Positions 24,479-36,525 are shown, counted from the first letter of the stretch. The stretch: 64,000 bases of DNA from Atopobiaceae bacterium (GCA_022655215.1 JALCUE010000003.1:1-64000); one strand, 5' to 3'. Numbers and translations: made by a program. Notes: generated by a model from the sequence alone, not told the origin.

Positions 24479-25336
24479 ATGTCTGAGATGAACACGGGGT
24501 CAAGGGCCATGGAGCCATCCGAGAACACCGCCGCACCCGAGACCGCCACGGCCGTCGATGCCGCGGTCGAGCCGCTCATCCGCGTCGAGGACCTGCACAA
24601 GTCGTTCGGCTCGCTCAAGGTGCTCAAGGGCATCGACTTCAGCGTCGAGCCCCGCGAGGTCGTGACCATCATCGGCGCGTCGGGGTCCGGCAAGTCCACT
24701 CTCCTGCGCTGCATCAACCTGCTCGAGACGCCTGACTCCGGCCACGTCTGGTTCCACGGCCAGGACCTCACCGGCGAGCACACCGACGTGAACGCCCTGC
24801 GCACGCACATCGGCATGGTGTTCCAGGGCTTCAACCTGTTCAACAACAAGGACGTGCTCGACAACTGCACGCTCGCCCCCATCGCGCTCAAGAAGTGCGA
24901 CAAGGCCGAGGCCGAGCGTCGTGCCCTCGAGAACCTCGAGGCCGTGGGCCTGTCCGAGTTCGCCCACTCCGACGTCAAGAAGCTCTCCGGCGGCCAGAAG
25001 CAGCGCGTGGCCATCGCCCGTGCCCTCTGCATGGAGCCGGAGATCATGCTGTTCGACGAACCCACCAGCGCCCTCGACCCGGAGATCGTGGGCGAGGTCC
25101 TCGAGGTCATGAGGACGCTCGCCTCCAACGGCATGACCATGGTGGTCGTCACCCACGAGATGGCGTTCGCCCGCAACGTCTCCGACCGCGTGGTCTTCAT
25201 GGACAAGGGCGTCATCGCGGAGCAGGGCACCCCGGACGAGCTGTTCGGGGACCCCAAGCAGCCGCGTACCCGCGAGTTCCTGGCCCGTTACCTCGACAAG
25301 CCGGCCCAGGACTCACCTGCGCCCGCGGGGGCGTGA
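24479..25336 (+). CDS. Amino-acid ABC transporter ATP-binding protein
   Basis: A 285-residue GlnQ/HisP-type ATPase. Walker [14 protein letters not shown]-loop 'MVFQGFNLF', signature [15 protein letters not shown], Walker B '[14 protein letters not shown]' and H-loop 'VVTHEMAFA' are complete. A ~30-residue Ala/Glu-rich leader precedes the domain. The start is ATG 24479 with AGGAGGGG overlapping the permease stop. The next gene begins at its stop codon (GTGA). Confidence 0.94.
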   Translation: MSEMNTGSRAMEPSENTAAPETATAVDAAVEPLIRVEDLHKSFGSLKVLKGIDFSVEPREVVTIIGASGSGKSTLLRCINLLETPDSGHVWFHGQDLTGEHTDVNALRTHIGMVFQGFNLFNNKDVLDNCTLAPIALKKCDKAEAERRALENLEAVGLSEFAHSDVKKLSGGQKQRVAIARALCMEPEIMLFDEPTSALDPEIVGEVLEVMRTLASNGMTMVVVTHEMAFARNVSDRVVFMDKGVIAEQGTPDELFGDPKQPRTREFLARYLDKPAQDSPAPAGA

Positions 25337-26775
25337 GGTCCGTGGCTCGCGTCTGGGACTTCTTCTCGCACGAGGACGACTACCCCGAGCTCGACGAGGC
25401 CACGTGCTGCGCGAGGCTCGGTCGCGCCCTCTCGTTCCCCTCGATCGCCGACGTCGACGAGACGAGGACCGACTGGTCGGTGTTCGAGGGTCTCCAGGCA
25501 TTCATGCGCTCCTCGTTCCCGGCGGTCTTCTCGGCTGCGGAGGTCGAGATGGTGGGCCACTCCCTCATGATCACCCTGCCCGGAACCGATGCGTCGCTCG
25601 ACCCGGTCATGCTCATGGGGCACCAGGACGTGGTGCCCGTGGTGGCCGGCACGGAGGGCGACTGGACGCACGACGCGTTCTCGGGTGACGTCGACGACGA
25701 GTACGTGTGGGGCCGCGGCGCCATCGACATGAAGGACATGGTCATAGGCGAGCTCGAGGCCGTGGAGTATGCCCTCGACCATGGCTGGACACTTCGGCGC
25801 ACGCTCATGCTGTGCTTCGGCCAGGACGAGGAGAGCCTGCAGTCGGGCGCCCGCGCCATGGGCGAGCTCCTCCTCGAGCGCGGCATCCACCTCGAGTTCC
25901 TCGTGGACGAGGGCGACTATCGCATCATCGACGCCGCCGAGTACGGCGCCCCCGGCACGCCCATGATGAGCGTGTGCCTGTCCGAGAAGGGCTACTGCGA
26001 CGTCCGCCTCACCGTGCGGAGCGCCGGCGGCCACTCCTCGAACCCGTTCGGCGGCACCTCCCTGGCGATCCTGGCCGAGGCGGTCTCACGTCTCGCGTCC
26101 AGCGAATGGCCCGTGAGGCTCACCTCACTTGACCAGCAGACGCTCGCGGCCCTCGCGCCGAGCATCACCGAGGAGCCGCTCGCCTCCCTCGTGCGTGGGG
26201 GCGAGGCCGCCATCGAGCGGAACGCCGACGCCATAGCCGACCTGCTCCTCCACGACCGTCGCCTCTTCCCGCTGGTCACCACCACCGTCGCCCCCACCAT
26301 GGTGGAGGGCGGCAGCCAGGCGTCCAACGTCATGCCACAGGACATGTGGGCCGTCGTGAACTTCCGCCTGCTCCAGGGCGTGACCCAGTCGGATGTCCTC
26401 GACAGGTGTCGCGAGCTCGTGGCCGACCTCCCCGTCGAGGTCGACATGCTCTTCACGGGCAACGACCCCTCGTCGACGTCGCGCGCGGACGGCTACGGCT
26501 TCGCGGCCCTCGAGCACGTCGCCGCCCGCTACTTCGTCGATCCCGCCACCGGGCTGGCCGTCACGCTGGTGCCCACACTCGCGTGCGGCGCCACCGACGC
26601 CCGCATGTACGAGCCCGTCTGCGACTCCTGCCTGCGCTTCTCGGCCTTCGTCGTGGATGACGAGGAAAGCGACCGCGGCGTTCACGGAACCGACGAGAGA
26701 GTCACGAGGCGCGCCTACCTCCAGGGGATACGATTCCTCATACGTCTCATAGACGAGACGTGCGTGAGGCCCTAG
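25333..26775 (+). CDS. M20-family metallopeptidase (dipeptidase/carboxypeptidase type)
   Basis: A 480-residue zinc peptidase. Metal ligands lie in '[10 protein letters not shown]' (His) and '[11 protein letters not shown]' (Asp), with the catalytic 'GQDEES' pair; the dimerisation domain occurs near '[20 protein letters not shown]'. No signal peptide, so cytoplasmic. It belongs to the CPG2/ArgE/DapE superfamily acting on small peptides or acyl-amino acids. GTG 25333 overlaps the ATPase stop (GTGA) and GTG 25342 is an alternative; the longer frame from 24895 is read through the ATPase gene. Translational coupling to the transporter suggests that it processes the imported compound. Confidence 0.88.
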   Translation: MRSVARVWDFFSHEDDYPELDEATCCARLGRALSFPSIADVDETRTDWSVFEGLQAFMRSSFPAVFSAAEVEMVGHSLMITLPGTDASLDPVMLMGHQDVVPVVAGTEGDWTHDAFSGDVDDEYVWGRGAIDMKDMVIGELEAVEYALDHGWTLRRTLMLCFGQDEESLQSGARAMGELLLERGIHLEFLVDEGDYRIIDAAEYGAPGTPMMSVCLSEKGYCDVRLTVRSAGGHSSNPFGGTSLAILAEAVSRLASSEWPVRLTSLDQQTLAALAPSITEEPLASLVRGGEAAIERNADAIADLLLHDRRLFPLVTTTVAPTMVEGGSQASNVMPQDMWAVVNFRLLQGVTQSDVLDRCRELVADLPVEVDMLFTGNDPSSTSRADGYGFAALEHVAARYFVDPATGLAVTLVPTLACGATDARMYEPVCDSCLRFSAFVVDDEESDRGVHGTDERVTRRAYLQGIRFLIRLIDETCVRP

Positions 26776-26814
26776 CTCCTTGCCTCGCGAGGCGATGGGA
26801 AGAGGGGACCTGGG

Positions 26815-28452
26815 ATGGCCTGCGACGTAGTCGTCGTTTCTCGGAACGTGTTCACGGGCGAGGGCGACGTCACCAGGCCCCTGGCCATAGGCATCAGCGG
26901 CACGCGGATCGAGTGCGTGGTGCCCGCCTGCGAGGCCGACTCGCTCACGGGCCCCGGCACGCGCGTGGACGACCGCGGCGACGCCTTCGTCTGCCCCGGC
27001 TTCCACGACGCTCACCAGCATGTCTTCCACGCGGCCCTCTTCCCCAGCGAGATCGCGACGGAGTACGTGGGCGCGGACGAGGCCGATTGCGTGCGTCACA
27101 TGGTCTCCTTCGCCGAGACGTGCCCGCTCCGCGACGGCTGGCTCGTGGGACACGGCTGGAGGGACGCGCTCTGGGACGTCCCTGTCGCTCCCACGAGGGC
27201 CTCGCTCGACCAGGCCTTCCCCGACAGACCCGTGGCCATGTACTCGGGCGACTCCCATACGCTCTGGACCAACTCGGCGGGCCTCGCCTGGCTGGGGCTC
27301 GATGACGACTCCGAGCCCCCTGCGGGAGGCTCCTTCGACCGGGACGGCGACGGGCACCTCACCGGCGTGCTGCGCGAGGCCGCCGGCATGACGAACGTGG
27401 CCCGCGTGCTCGCGTCACTGCCGTCCGACGCCGTCGAGCGCGCCTACGAGGCCTACTTCGACCTGCTCCTCTCGCAGGGGGTCACCTCCGTCTGCGACAT
27501 GGGCCTCTCGGCCCTTCCCGGTGCCGACGGCGTGAACGAGGACGTCTACCGACGTCTCCTCGACACGGGCCGACTGTCCGTGAGGGTGCACATGTACCCA
27601 TCGCTCACGGGCGACATGGACAGGCTCGAGGGGCTGCAGGCCACATGCACGGGCGACATGCTGCGCGCGCCCGGCTTCAAGCAGTTCTTCGACGGCGTTT
27701 CCAGCGCCCACACGGCCTGGCTGGCCGAGCCCTACGCGAACCCACGCTTCCCGGGTGACCACGGCCGCCCCACGGTGGAGCCCGGGCGCATGCGCGAGCT
27801 GGTCCTCTCCGCAGCCGAGAGGGGACACTCCGTGCGCGTGCACACCATCGGCGACGAGGCGGTCCACGAGGCCATCGCCATCTTCGCCGAGGCGCGCGAC
27901 AGGTTCGGCGCGCCAAGGCAGGGGAGGAACTCTCTCGAGCACGTGGAGGACATCCTGGTCGGAGACGACCGGGCCCTGGCGGATGCCGGGCTCGTGGCCT
28001 CGGTGCAGCCCCAGCACGTGCTCATCGACGTGACGCAGCCCGACCGCGACCTGGGTCCGGAGCGCGCCGCCACGATGTGGCCGTTCGCGAGCTTCCTGGC
28101 CGAGGGGGTCCCCATGGCATTCGGGTCCGACGCGCCGTGTGCGGCACCTCGCGCCCGAGAGGTGCTCTCGTGTGCCGTGACCAGGGAGGACCCGGCCACG
28201 GGCGAGCCTACCGGCGGGTGGCACCCCGAGGAGAGGATCGGCATGGCCGACGCCATCCGCGCCTACACGCAGGGGAGTGCCGTCGTGGTGGGCAGGGAAG
28301 ACGAGCTCGGTCGCATCGCCCCCGGCTACCTCGCCGACCTCGCCGTCCTGGACCAGGACCTGCTCGACGCCGACGTCGCCTCGCGCCATGACCTGTCGGG
28401 CGTGGCCACGCTCGCCACCTATGTGGGAGGGCGCGTGGCCTGGGAGGCATGA
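26815..28452 (+). CDS. Amidohydrolase family protein (YtcJ-like)
   Basis: A 545-residue metal-dependent hydrolase of the amidohydrolase-3 group. The first metal motif is GFHDAHQHVFH (near residue 65), later histidines are in 'VRVHTIGDEAVHEA' and 'SLEHVEDI', and the final Asp lies in 'AFGSDAPCAAP'. The N-terminal and C-terminal beta-sandwich pieces ('VVVVSRNVFTGEGDVTRPLAIGISG', 'APGYLADLAVLDQD') match the family. Substrates of YtcJ-type enzymes are mostly unknown. It follows the peptidase by 39 bases and has RBS GAAGAGGGG, so it is probably in the same transport/catabolic operon. Confidence 0.85.
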   Translation: MACDVVVVSRNVFTGEGDVTRPLAIGISGTRIECVVPACEADSLTGPGTRVDDRGDAFVCPGFHDAHQHVFHAALFPSEIATEYVGADEADCVRHMVSFAETCPLRDGWLVGHGWRDALWDVPVAPTRASLDQAFPDRPVAMYSGDSHTLWTNSAGLAWLGLDDDSEPPAGGSFDRDGDGHLTGVLREAAGMTNVARVLASLPSDAVERAYEAYFDLLLSQGVTSVCDMGLSALPGADGVNEDVYRRLLDTGRLSVRVHMYPSLTGDMDRLEGLQATCTGDMLRAPGFKQFFDGVSSAHTAWLAEPYANPRFPGDHGRPTVEPGRMRELVLSAAERGHSVRVHTIGDEAVHEAIAIFAEARDRFGAPRQGRNSLEHVEDILVGDDRALADAGLVASVQPQHVLIDVTQPDRDLGPERAATMWPFASFLAEGVPMAFGSDAPCAAPRAREVLSCAVTREDPATGEPTGGWHPEERIGMADAIRAYTQGSAVVVGREDELGRIAPGYLADLAVLDQDLLDADVASRHDLSGVATLATYVGGRVAWEA

Positions 28453-28573
28453 CCAACGCGCGGGCGTGAGGGCTCGGACGCGGTTCTCGTCCACTCCGCC
28501 CGCGAAAGCTCATACCATAGGGGCATGGGACGTGGGACGCAGGGTCCCGCACCGACGGCATCGGGGGTTTGTC

Positions 28574-30517
28574 ATGCAGGACGGATTCGTCTCGGTCGCG
28601 GCGGTCACGCCGAGCGTGGTCGTCGCCGACGTGAGCCACAACGTGGACGCCTGCGTGGGTGCGGCCGAGGCGGCGGCGGACGACGGCGCCAAGGTGATCG
28701 TGCTCCCCGAGCTCTGCGTGACCGGCTACACCTGCGAGGACCTGTTCTGGCAGCAGACGCTGCTCGACGCGGCCGACGCCGGCGTGGCGGACCTGGCGCG
28801 CCGCACGGCCGACCTCGACGCCCTCGTGCTCGCGGGCGCCCCCGTCCGCGCGAACGGCAAGCTCTACAACTGCGCCGTCGTCCTATGGGGCGGCAGCGTC
28901 CTGGGCGTCGTGCCCAAGCGGGCCATCCCCACCTACAACGAGTTCTACGAGGGCCGCCACTTCACGAGTGGGCCTGGCGAGGTCACGGGCATCGACTACG
29001 CGGGCGAGACGGACGTGCCGTTCGGCTGCCACCAGCTGTTCCGCTGCTCGAACATGTCCGACCTCGTGGTGGCGGTCGAGATATGCGAGGACCTCTGGGT
29101 CCCCCGTCCGCCCTCCATCGCGGCGGCCCAGGCCGGTGCCACCCTCGTCTGCAACCTCTCGGCCTCCAACGAGCTCGTGGGCAAGGCGAGCTACCGCCGC
29201 TCGCTCGTCTCGGGGCAGAGCGCCCGTCTCGTCTGCGCCTACGTCTACGCGAGTGCGGGATGGGGCGAGTCGACCCAGGACGTGGTCTTCGGCGGGCATG
29301 ACCTGGTGTGCGAGGACGGCCATGTCCTGGCCGAGTCCACACCCTTCTCCGATGGCGTCGCGACGAGCCAGGTGGACGTGTCCCTCATGGTCTCCGAGCG
29401 TCGTCGCATGTCCAGCTACCTCGCGGCCCCCACGCCCGAGGCCGCGGGCTTCGTCACGCATGACTTCACCCTCGAGCAGTGCGAGTGCAGGCTCACCCGT
29501 GCCATCGATCCCCATCCCTTCGTGCCCTCCTCCGCCGCCGACCGCGACGCGCGTTGCGAGGAGATCCTCGCCATCCAGGCTCACGGCCTCGCGCGCAGGC
29601 TCGAGCACACCCATTCGTCCCGCGTCGTGGTGGGCGTGTCGGGGGGTCTCGACTCGACGCTCGCCATGCTCGTCTGCGCACGTGCGTTCGACCTCATTGA
29701 CCTCGACCGCTCCGGCATCCTCGCCGTCACCATGCCGGGGTTCGGCACCACCGACCGCACCCACGGCAACGCCAGCTACCTCGCTCGCGCCTTGGGCGCG
29801 GAGCTCCGCGAGGTGGACATCACCGCGGCCGTGCGCCGGCACTTCTCGGACATCGGCCATGACGAGTCGGTCCATGACGTCACCTACGAGAACTGCCAGG
29901 CGCGCGAGCGCACCCAGATACTCATGGACCTCGCCAACCAGGAGGGCGGCCTCGTCATCGGCACGGGCGACCTGTCCGAGCTGGCGCTGGGCTGGGCCAC
30001 CTACAACGGAGACCACATGTCCATGTACGGCGTGAACGCGAGCGTGCCCAAGACGCTCGTGCGTCACCTCGTCCGTCACGTGGCCGACACCTGCGGTGAC
30101 GCGAACCTCTCGAAGGTCCTGCTCGACGTGCTCGACACGCCCGTCTCGCCCGAGCTGCTCCCCGCCACCGCCGACGGCACCATCTCGCAGCGCACGGAGG
30201 ACCTGGTGGGTCCCTATGAGCTGCATGACTTCCTCCTCTACGAGATGCTCCGCCTGGGGTTCGGACCGGCGAAGGTCTATCGCCTGGCCTGCATCGCCTT
30301 CGATGGATCTCATGGTGCCGATGCCATGGACCCGACGGAGATCCTCTCCTGGGAGAAGGTCTTCTACAGGCGCTTCTTCGCGCAGCAGTTCAAGCGCAGC
30401 TGCCTGCCCGACGGCCCCAAGGTGGGCTCGGTGGCGGTGAGCCCCAGGGGCGACCTACGCATGCCGTCCGACGCGAGCGTCGCCACATGGCAGGCGGACC
30501 TGGACCGTCTGGGCTAG
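28574..30517 (+). CDS. nadE: Glutamine-dependent NAD(+) synthetase
   Basis: Amidates deamido-NAD to NAD using ammonia from glutamine. 647 residues. The N-terminal nitrilase-type glutaminase has its Glu in 'LPELCVTGYTCEDLFW', Lys in 'VPKRAIPTYNEFYE' and Cys in 'VEICEDLW'. The C-terminal synthetase has the PP-loop SGGLDSTLAM (near 358) and 'ENCQARERTQILMDLAN'. The start is ATG 28574; the longer frame upstream from 28277 is a shadow of the amidohydrolase gene. Only a weak GGGGG precedes it. It may be separate from the upstream operon, since 121 bases intervene. Confidence 0.95.
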   Translation: MQDGFVSVAAVTPSVVVADVSHNVDACVGAAEAAADDGAKVIVLPELCVTGYTCEDLFWQQTLLDAADAGVADLARRTADLDALVLAGAPVRANGKLYNCAVVLWGGSVLGVVPKRAIPTYNEFYEGRHFTSGPGEVTGIDYAGETDVPFGCHQLFRCSNMSDLVVAVEICEDLWVPRPPSIAAAQAGATLVCNLSASNELVGKASYRRSLVSGQSARLVCAYVYASAGWGESTQDVVFGGHDLVCEDGHVLAESTPFSDGVATSQVDVSLMVSERRRMSSYLAAPTPEAAGFVTHDFTLEQCECRLTRAIDPHPFVPSSAADRDARCEEILAIQAHGLARRLEHTHSSRVVVGVSGGLDSTLAMLVCARAFDLIDLDRSGILAVTMPGFGTTDRTHGNASYLARALGAELREVDITAAVRRHFSDIGHDESVHDVTYENCQARERTQILMDLANQEGGLVIGTGDLSELALGWATYNGDHMSMYGVNASVPKTLVRHLVRHVADTCGDANLSKVLLDVLDTPVSPELLPATADGTISQRTEDLVGPYELHDFLLYEMLRLGFGPAKVYRLACIAFDGSHGADAMDPTEILSWEKVFYRRFFAQQFKRSCLPDGPKVGSVAVSPRGDLRMPSDASVATWQADLDRLG

Positions 30518-30557
30518 GGACCCCTCAGCCGCCTCACCAGAAAACCTAAGCGCCATT

Positions 30558-30586
30558 TTGTGAGATTTTTTGCTGTCCCGTTGTAT
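30558..30586 (+). promoter_or_regulatory. Candidate groESL promoter
   Basis: TTGTGA (30558-30563), a 17-base spacer and TTGTAT (30581-30586). An imperfect dyad TCCCGT/ACGGGA flanks the -10. The start would fall near 30593, placing CIRCE in the 5' leader as usual. Confidence 0.5.
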
Positions 30587-30617
30587 AGGGACGGGATGCT
30601 GGGTACCATTTCCCACG

Positions 30618-30644
30618 TTGGCACTCACGGGGTCCGAGTGCTAA
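30618..30644 (+). promoter_or_regulatory. CIRCE element (HrcA operator)
   Basis: TTGGCACTC (30618-30626), nine bases, GAGTGCTAA (30636-30644). This matches the CIRCE consensus TTAGCACTC-N9-GAGTGCTAA at 17 of 18 positions. The heat-shock repressor HrcA binds it, and it controls groES-groEL here. Confidence 0.95.
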
Positions 30645-30700
30645 GTCGCTCGGCCCCATGCTCGCACGCCACGAAGGCGTGCAGAAGGAGGTTCATCGAC

Positions 30701-30991
30701 ATGAATTTGAAGCCACTGGGCGATCGCGTGCTCGTGAAGCCGGCCCCCAAGGAGGAGAAGACCTCCACCGGTCTCTACATCTCGAGCGGTGCTCAGGAGA
30801 AGCCCCAGAAGGGCGAGGTCATCGCCGTGGGCGCCGGCAAGCTCAACGACAAGGGCGAGCGCATCGTCCCCGACGTGAAGGCCGGCGACAAGGTCTTCTA
30901 CGGCAAGTTCGGCGGCAACGAGGTCAAGGTCGACGGCGAGGACTACCTGCTTCTCCGTGCCGATGACATCTACGCCATCATCGAGGGCTAG
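30701..30991 (+). CDS. groES: Co-chaperonin GroES
   Basis: 96 residues, full family length, starting MNLKPLGDRVLVKP. The mobile loop that binds GroEL is near 'EEKTSTGLYISSGAQEKPQ', followed by 'GEVIAVGAGKL' and 'GDKVFYGKFGGNEVKVDGEDYLLL'. ATG 30701 has AGAAGGAGG upstream. The in-frame extension from 30560 runs through the promoter and CIRCE and is not coding. Confidence 0.97.
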   Translation: MNLKPLGDRVLVKPAPKEEKTSTGLYISSGAQEKPQKGEVIAVGAGKLNDKGERIVPDVKAGDKVFYGKFGGNEVKVDGEDYLLLRADDIYAIIEG

Positions 30992-31047
30992 TCGAGTCCC
31001 CTTCGTGACCACGACGGCACGCCATGACTCGGCACCGTCGCTTCTGA

Positions 31048-32736
<1,689 letters not shown>

Positions 32737-32762
32737 GCCGTAAGCGCCATATGAGACACACG

Positions 32763-32796
32763 GGAGGGTCGCTCGCCGCAAGGCGGGTGGCCCTCC
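32763..32796 (+). terminator. 15-bp hairpin with GCAA tetraloop after groEL
   Basis: Positions 32763-32777 pair with 32782-32796 (including a few G-U pairs) around the stable GNRA loop GCAA. There is no T-run, so factor-dependent termination or mRNA protection is possible. Confidence 0.6.
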
Positions 32797-32838
32797 TGCC
32801 GTACAATGGTGCGGCTGAGCAAACCGAGGGAGGCACAC

Positions 32839-34110
32839 GTGGCGCAGAAGCGCGATCTTCTCGATGACATCATCGACATCCAGGGTGACTGGAAGGCGAT
32901 CTCCGACCCGCTGGGCAACCTCGCCAACGCGCTCACGGACGAGCCGGGCACCACGCCCACATGGAACCCCGCCGACTACAAGGAGCGTCCGCGCGCCAAC
33001 ACCATCCCCTGCATATCCTGCCAGGCGAGGGACGCGAGCCTGTGCACCAAGTGCGCCGACGTGTGCCCCGTGGGGGCCATCGAGATAGACGAGGGTTCCA
33101 TCGAGATCGCCGACACCTGCAGGAAGTGCGGGCTGTGCGCCACGGTCTGCGAGGAGGAGTGCTTCGTCACCCAGAAGACGGGTCCCAAGAAGCTCTACGA
33201 CCGCATCGCCAGCGCAGCGGAGTCGCATGAGAGCGCCTACGTCACCTGCACCCGTGCGCTCGGCCGCATGCCGGCCGACAACGAGGTCGTCCTTCCCTGC
33301 GTGGCGGCCGTCCCCGCGGAGGTCTGGTTCGCCCTCGTGACCGACTACCACAACATATCCGTCTATCTGCCCTTGGGCATCTGCGACAAATGCCGCACCA
33401 AGGGCGGCGAGGACGCCTACGTCCGCGAGATCGGGCAGGCCGAGGAGTGGTCGGGATCGTCCGTGGGGCTTGAGGTCGATGAGGGTCAGCTCGACCACGA
33501 GATGCGCCGCAGCTGGCAGCGCAAGGACTTCCTCAACAGCATGGTCCAGACCGGCTCGCAGCTGGTGGGCCGCGTGAACCCCGTCGCCGCGGCGGTCACC
33601 GCCGTCACCAAGAGGCTCGACCAGCACACCAAGCAGATCAACGACCTCGAGGTCGCGCTCGACAAGGCATGCGGCACCACCACGTCGCGTCGTCGCCGCG
33701 TGCTCACGCAGCGAAGGCAGCTGCTGCTCACGGCCCTGCAGAAGCACCCCCGCCTGGCGCCCAACGTCGCCGCGACCCGTCCGGTGTGCGACGGCACCGC
33801 CTGCACCCTGTGCGGCGACTGCGTGAAGGCCTGCCCCACGCACGACATCGACCTCACGGAGGACGGCCTGTTCAAGGCCGAGGCGGACTACTGCATCGAC
33901 TGCGGCGCGTGCCTTTCGGCCTGCGCGGCGCATGCACTCAGCATGGAGGAGGTCGCCGGCTCCGAGCTCGTGGTGGCCGATGAGACCGCCGAGGAGCGTG
34001 CGAAGAAGTCCGCCGAGCAGAAGGCCGAGGTCGAGCGTTTGAAGGCCGAGGGCAAGAAGCAGCTGAACCGTGGCCTCGACTTCCTCGAGGGCCTTGACGA
34101 CGGACAATGA
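32839..34110 (+). CDS. Ferredoxin-like iron-sulfur protein of unknown role
   Basis: A 423-residue soluble protein with two pairs of 4Fe-4S motifs. The first pair, near residues 55-110, is 'CISCQARDASLCTKCADVCP' and 'CRKCGLCATVCEEECF'; the second, near 315-375, is 'CDGTACTLCGDCVKACP' and 'CIDCGACLSACAAHAL'. Between them is a region with 'GICDKCRTKGG' and a helical stretch. The last ~40 residues are charged and probably coiled-coil. The GTG start at 32839 follows GAGGGAGG; ATG 32806 lacks a site. It has no recognised enzymatic domain. It could be an electron carrier or the ferredoxin subunit of an oxidoreductase whose partner is elsewhere. Confidence 0.8.
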   Translation: MAQKRDLLDDIIDIQGDWKAISDPLGNLANALTDEPGTTPTWNPADYKERPRANTIPCISCQARDASLCTKCADVCPVGAIEIDEGSIEIADTCRKCGLCATVCEEECFVTQKTGPKKLYDRIASAAESHESAYVTCTRALGRMPADNEVVLPCVAAVPAEVWFALVTDYHNISVYLPLGICDKCRTKGGEDAYVREIGQAEEWSGSSVGLEVDEGQLDHEMRRSWQRKDFLNSMVQTGSQLVGRVNPVAAAVTAVTKRLDQHTKQINDLEVALDKACGTTTSRRRRVLTQRRQLLLTALQKHPRLAPNVAATRPVCDGTACTLCGDCVKACPTHDIDLTEDGLFKAEADYCIDCGACLSACAAHALSMEEVAGSELVVADETAEERAKKSAEQKAEVERLKAEGKKQLNRGLDFLEGLDDGQ

Positions 34111-34158
34111 GATCGGGGCGTGGGGCCCGTCCCCGCGCATGAGAAGAGGAGCGTCAGC

Positions 34159-35223
<1,065 letters not shown>

Positions 35224-35243
35224 CGTGAGCCCAGGGCCGCGGC

Positions 35244-35274
35244 GGGCCTAGGGGACCCTCGGGTCCCTAGGCCC
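35244..35274. terminator. Near-perfect palindrome between convergent genes
   Basis: GGGCCTAGGGGACCC (35244-35258) pairs with GGGTCCCTAGGCCC (35261-35274) with one bulged base. It overlaps the stop codon of the minus-strand gene and ends ychF on the plus strand. A bidirectional terminator without T-runs is likely. Confidence 0.5.
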
Positions 35275-35488
35275 TCACCACGACCTGCTCGACGTCGCGA
35301 CCGTCGAAGTACACGCGGTCGCCGTCGCTTCCGAGCCTGTGACGCAGGACGCCCTCGTACTCGCCGAGGCGCGCGTCCTCCGAGTCACGACGCTCCCTGC
35401 CGGTCACCTCGACAAGCCCGTTCCTCGTGAAGAGGCAGACCACCGAGCCGACCGAGAGCTTCTCGCCTGCTGACTTGGTTCCGTTCAT
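35267..35488 (-). CDS. Small DUF4176-like protein
   Basis: 73 residues from ATG at 35488, with a strong site GGAGGGAGG upstream on the minus strand. The sequence has the pattern 'LSVGSVVCLF..NGLVEVTGRER' then 'YEGVLRHRLGSDGDRVYF' and 'VEQVVV', resembling DUF4176 proteins (SVV-L..gxxxlmIxGR..Y-Y-G). Those proteins sometimes accompany type VII secretion in Gram-positive bacteria; no such system is visible here. The resemblance is by eye only. A well-formed promoter precedes it, so it is an independent gene. Confidence 0.6.
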   Translation of the reverse strand: MNGTKSAGEKLSVGSVVCLFTRNGLVEVTGRERRDSEDARLGEYEGVLRHRLGSDGDRVYFDGRDVEQVVVRA

Positions 35489-35521
35489 CTGATACCTCCC
35501 TCCGTGAATCACCGAGAACTT

Positions 35522-35550
35522 ACTGTAAGCATGACGCGCAAAGGTGGCAA
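35522..35550 (-). promoter_or_regulatory. Promoter of the DUF4176-like gene
   Basis: On the minus strand TTGCCA (35550-35545), a 17-base spacer and TACAGT (35527-35522), ending 34 bases before the start codon. Confidence 0.55.
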
Positions 35551-35619
35551 GCGTGTCAAGCGCATGCAAAGGTCGTGTAAACATGGGCCCGTCGGGGCCG
35601 TGCCTGCCGATCGCGTCGG

Positions 35620-36342
35620 CTAAGCGCGGCGTGCCGTGTCCATGAAGCAGAAGGCGTCGGGATGGCTGTGCGTCCTGGTGTGCTCGAACATCACGCCCTC
35701 CGAGTTGAATGACTGGCTCCTGAGGACGGCGACGCAGTTGTAGGACCCCATGTCCATGATGGTGCGGTCCTCCTCGTCGGCCAGCTCGACCGTCATGGAG
35801 CGCTTGCTCGTGACGATGCGCATCCCCAGCTCCTGCTCGACGTAGCCGTATACGGAGCTGGCGCAGATCTCCGGCGTGAGGCCGGGGATCGCCGAGGCGA
35901 GGAAGTAGTTGTGGTCGATCTGGCGCGGCGTGTCGTCGAAGTAGCGCACGCGTACCACGTGGATGAGGTCATCGCCCACGAGGTGACCGGTCCGGGCGGC
36001 GATCGTCTGGTCGCAGGTGACGTGCTCGAAGACCTTGACCTTCGTGCTCGGGACGAACCCGTTGTGGCGGGCGTACTCCTCGAACGACTCGAGGCCCACC
36101 ATGGTCCCTTGGGCCCTGCCGGCGACGGGCTGCCAGAGCACGCGGACCCCGCGCCCGTTCATGGGCTGGACGTACCCCTCGTCCGCGAGCACCGAGAGCG
36201 CGCGGCGGATGGTGTTGCGCGAGTACCCGTACGTCGAGACGAGCATGCTCTCCGAGGGGAGGAGACTGCCGTACGGGTAGGTCCCGTCCACGATCCTTGC
36301 CTCGAGATCCTGTCTGACGAGGTCGAACACGGCCTTAGGCAT
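35620..36342 (-). CDS. GntR/UTRA-family repressor of the sugar locus
   Basis: A 240-residue HutC/TreR-type regulator. The N-terminal winged helix reads 'YPYGSLLPSESMLVSTYGYSRNTIRRAL' and 'DEGYVQPMNGRGVRV'. The C-terminal UTRA domain (~80-240) binds a small ligand, here probably a phosphorylated alpha-glucoside. AAGGAG precedes ATG 36342; the longer frame to 36384 lacks a site. It is divergent from the PTS-GH4 operon, with two palindromic operators between, which argues for local repression relieved by the sugar phosphate. Confidence 0.88.
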   Translation of the reverse strand: MPKAVFDLVRQDLEARIVDGTYPYGSLLPSESMLVSTYGYSRNTIRRALSVLADEGYVQPMNGRGVRVLWQPVAGRAQGTMVGLESFEEYARHNGFVPSTKVKVFEHVTCDQTIAARTGHLVGDDLIHVVRVRYFDDTPRQIDHNYFLASAIPGLTPEICASSVYGYVEQELGMRIVTSKRSMTVELADEEDRTIMDMGSYNCVAVLRSQSFNSEGVMFEHTRTHSHPDAFCFMDTARRA

Positions 36343-36470
36343 GATGCTCCTTGCGATGGACCAAGGTTCTTCTCCGATATGCACACGCTATCTGATAGTC
36401 CTGTTACCTGCGACGATACACGTTCGCGGTCAGAATTCTACCGTCCGCGGCCGAGCATCAGATTCCTCAC

Positions 36471-36488
36471 AACCTGTTTAAACAGATT
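36471..36488. promoter_or_regulatory. GntR operator 1
   Basis: AACCTGTTTAAACAGATT, an 18-bp palindrome with one mismatched pair. Its centre is 37 bp from operator 2. Confidence 0.8.
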
Positions 36489-36507
36489 GTAGCATCATAT
36501 TCCCAGC

Positions 36508-36525
36508 AACCTGTTCAAACAGGTT
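36508..36525. promoter_or_regulatory. GntR operator 2
   Basis: AACCTGTTCAAACAGGTT, a near-perfect palindrome (only the central pair differs) sharing 16 of 18 bases with operator 1. It lies 129 bases before the PTS start codon. Two similar sites in one divergent region fit cooperative repressor binding. Confidence 0.82.

Noticed and set aside
30533-30570. Terminator after nadE (CTCAC ... GTGAG then T-run)
   Set aside because: The stem is only five pairs with a 22-base loop, too weak to call despite the following T-run.
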